Assembly (NCBI GenBank): GCA_000697475.1
Contig: JNEU01000547.1
Coordinates: forward strand, 1 to 17,722
Direction of reading: 5' to 3'
DNA length: 17,722 nucleotides
Source of the DNA: Lichtheimia corymbifera B2541
Lineage: Eukaryota > Mucoromycota > Mucoromycetes > Mucorales > Lichtheimiaceae
Shown: piece after piece, positions 16,776 through 17,722 of the stretch
How the letters are laid out: every line of letters starts with the position of its first letter
Position numbering within the stretch: the stretch's first letter is position 1
Position numbers and translations under genes: made by a program
The notes under the pieces: generated by a model
What the model was told of the DNA's origin: nothing
Databases searched by the model: none
What the model saw: the letters and a program-made list of their open reading frames with translations, nothing else

Positions 16776-17567
16776 ATCTGCTGGGTTACACAACATGCCG
16801 CTCATAGCTGCTAGGTGGTTGCTGGTCAAATGTCGCTGGGTAAACGATAGTGTGTATCTCACATGTAGCTATAGCAACTGTAGTCTATTAGAATTGTGGA
16901 GCTTTTGTACCTTTGTAGTGTCTATCTATATCGTTAGACGACTGTAAATAAAGTACCCTACTACCATTTATGTTGATTGACCATGCTACAATTAACAATT
17001 GCAATGGGCAATCGCATGTCGCCCATTTCCAACCTGACATGGGGCCCTGGAATCTAACTACTTACACATGAAGTATAACTTGGGGCATGGTCCTCAAGGT
17101 CATTGTGTATTTAGCAAGTTTATGTTTATCCGACAGACCCTTGTTGGTTACATGCACCCACCCATTGAATGCAAGGCTCCAATTACGCATGATTTGCATG
17201 TGTGGGAGTCTTTTAGTATTAAGCATTAATAGATAACATCCTCCCACCATACCTCGTCACACGGGCGATCCATGTGACTGAAGACATAGATTGTATTCAT
17301 TATGCATTCCCATTTCCCACCATAATCAATCATAAGGTGATTGCAGGTGACTGGACGCCTTGGTCACATGTGTGGTCACTCCGCTTTCGCATGCATGAAT
17401 TATAATTATGCGCGTGATGTAAATACCGTACCTGGTAATGGATCCACATCGATCACCATTATGCCCACAGAATTCATTAGAGATGCCATTGCCATTATGC
17501 TCAGTTGGCCATGATCAATATACATCCTGAATTAGAGGTGTGGGAGAATAGCGATGTTTTGTAAAGA
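16776..17567. other. Intergenic region without a recognisable gene
   Basis: No frame with domain-like content is seen on either strand. An AATAAA motif at 16947-16952 could serve as a polyadenylation signal for a plus-strand transcript from the 16457 gene. Short structured motifs include two GGTCAC direct repeats (about 17362 and 17374) and a near-palindrome of 19 bp around GAATTATAATTATGC (17393-17411). Confidence 0.5.
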
Positions 17568-17575
17568 TATAAAAA
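17568..17575 (+). promoter_or_regulatory. TATA box near the right edge
   Basis: GATATAAAAAGAG lies 100 bp upstream of the ATG at 17668, with a pyrimidine-rich leader between them. Confidence 0.4.
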
Positions 17576-17667
17576 GAGTACTCGAATGTCGCCGTTAGGG
17601 ACCATATCTTATCCTCGAATCCACTTTTCAACTGATATTTTCCCTTGCAAATCTTCTGTTATTCCCA

Positions 17668-17722
17668 ATGGTTTATGGCAGCTCTTCACGAAACCCCCTT
17701 GGTGCTATCTATGAGGGGGTAA
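17668..17722 (+). CDS. Possible gene start cut by the window edge
   Basis: The ATG at 17668 opens a frame that stays open to the end (MVYGSSRNPLGAIYEGV). The last bases GGGGGTAA could also be a splice donor (G/GTAA). TATA box spacing supports a real start, but only 17-18 codons are visible and no family can be named. A second ATG at 17675 in another frame closes after 15 codons. Confidence 0.3.
   Translation, partial: MVYGSSSRNPLGAIYEGV

Overview
The window looks like nuclear DNA of an early-diverging filamentous fungus. Its protein set is fungal (Hom3-type aspartokinase, Htd2, a Caf120/Skg3-type PH protein, an AVT transporter). The genes carry many short introns (48-72 nt) with GTAAGT/GTATGT donors and CTAAC/CTNA branch sites. 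Base composition is moderately AT-rich, and genes stand close together in mixed orientations. Compactness and intron style fit Mucoromycota (Mucorales), but I cannot name the genus from sequence alone.

Layout, left to right. 1-1643: long intergenic stretch with a diverged tandem repeat near the left edge and no convincing gene. 1644-2726 (+): proteasome alpha-4 subunit, 6 exons. 2996-4517 (+): vacuolar-type amino acid transporter, 4 exons. 4557-4861 (-): 80-residue protein with a mitochondrial presequence, 2 exons, too short and split to stand out as one ORF. About 5053-5370 (+): possible divergent micro-gene. 5469-6831 (-): 2-isopropylmalate synthase of the bacterial/plant type without its regulatory domain, 3 exons. 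7554-10396 (+): 924-residue PH-domain protein of the Caf120/Skg3 family, 2 exons. 10665-12378 (+): aspartokinase, 5 exons. 12553-13935 (-): SUMO-activating enzyme subunit Aos1, 8 exons including one GC-AG intron. 14202-15353 (-): mitochondrial hydroxyacyl-thioester dehydratase Htd2, 3 exons. 15354-17722: accessory-looking DNA with small or broken ORFs, a MITE-like GAATC-rich element abutting a short ORF, and a possible gene start at the right edge.

The genes do not form a pathway cluster. Amino acid metabolism recurs (aspartokinase, isopropylmalate synthase, AVT transporter), and two genes concern protein modification or turnover (proteasome, SUMO E1). Two encode mitochondrial proteins, one of them unknown. 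I see no prophage, CRISPR array, rRNA or tRNA. The most interesting points are the truncated, probably feedback-free isopropylmalate synthase, the unrecognised small mitochondrial protein, the candidate micro-gene that would share its promoter region, and the MITE-like insertion at 16.65 kb.
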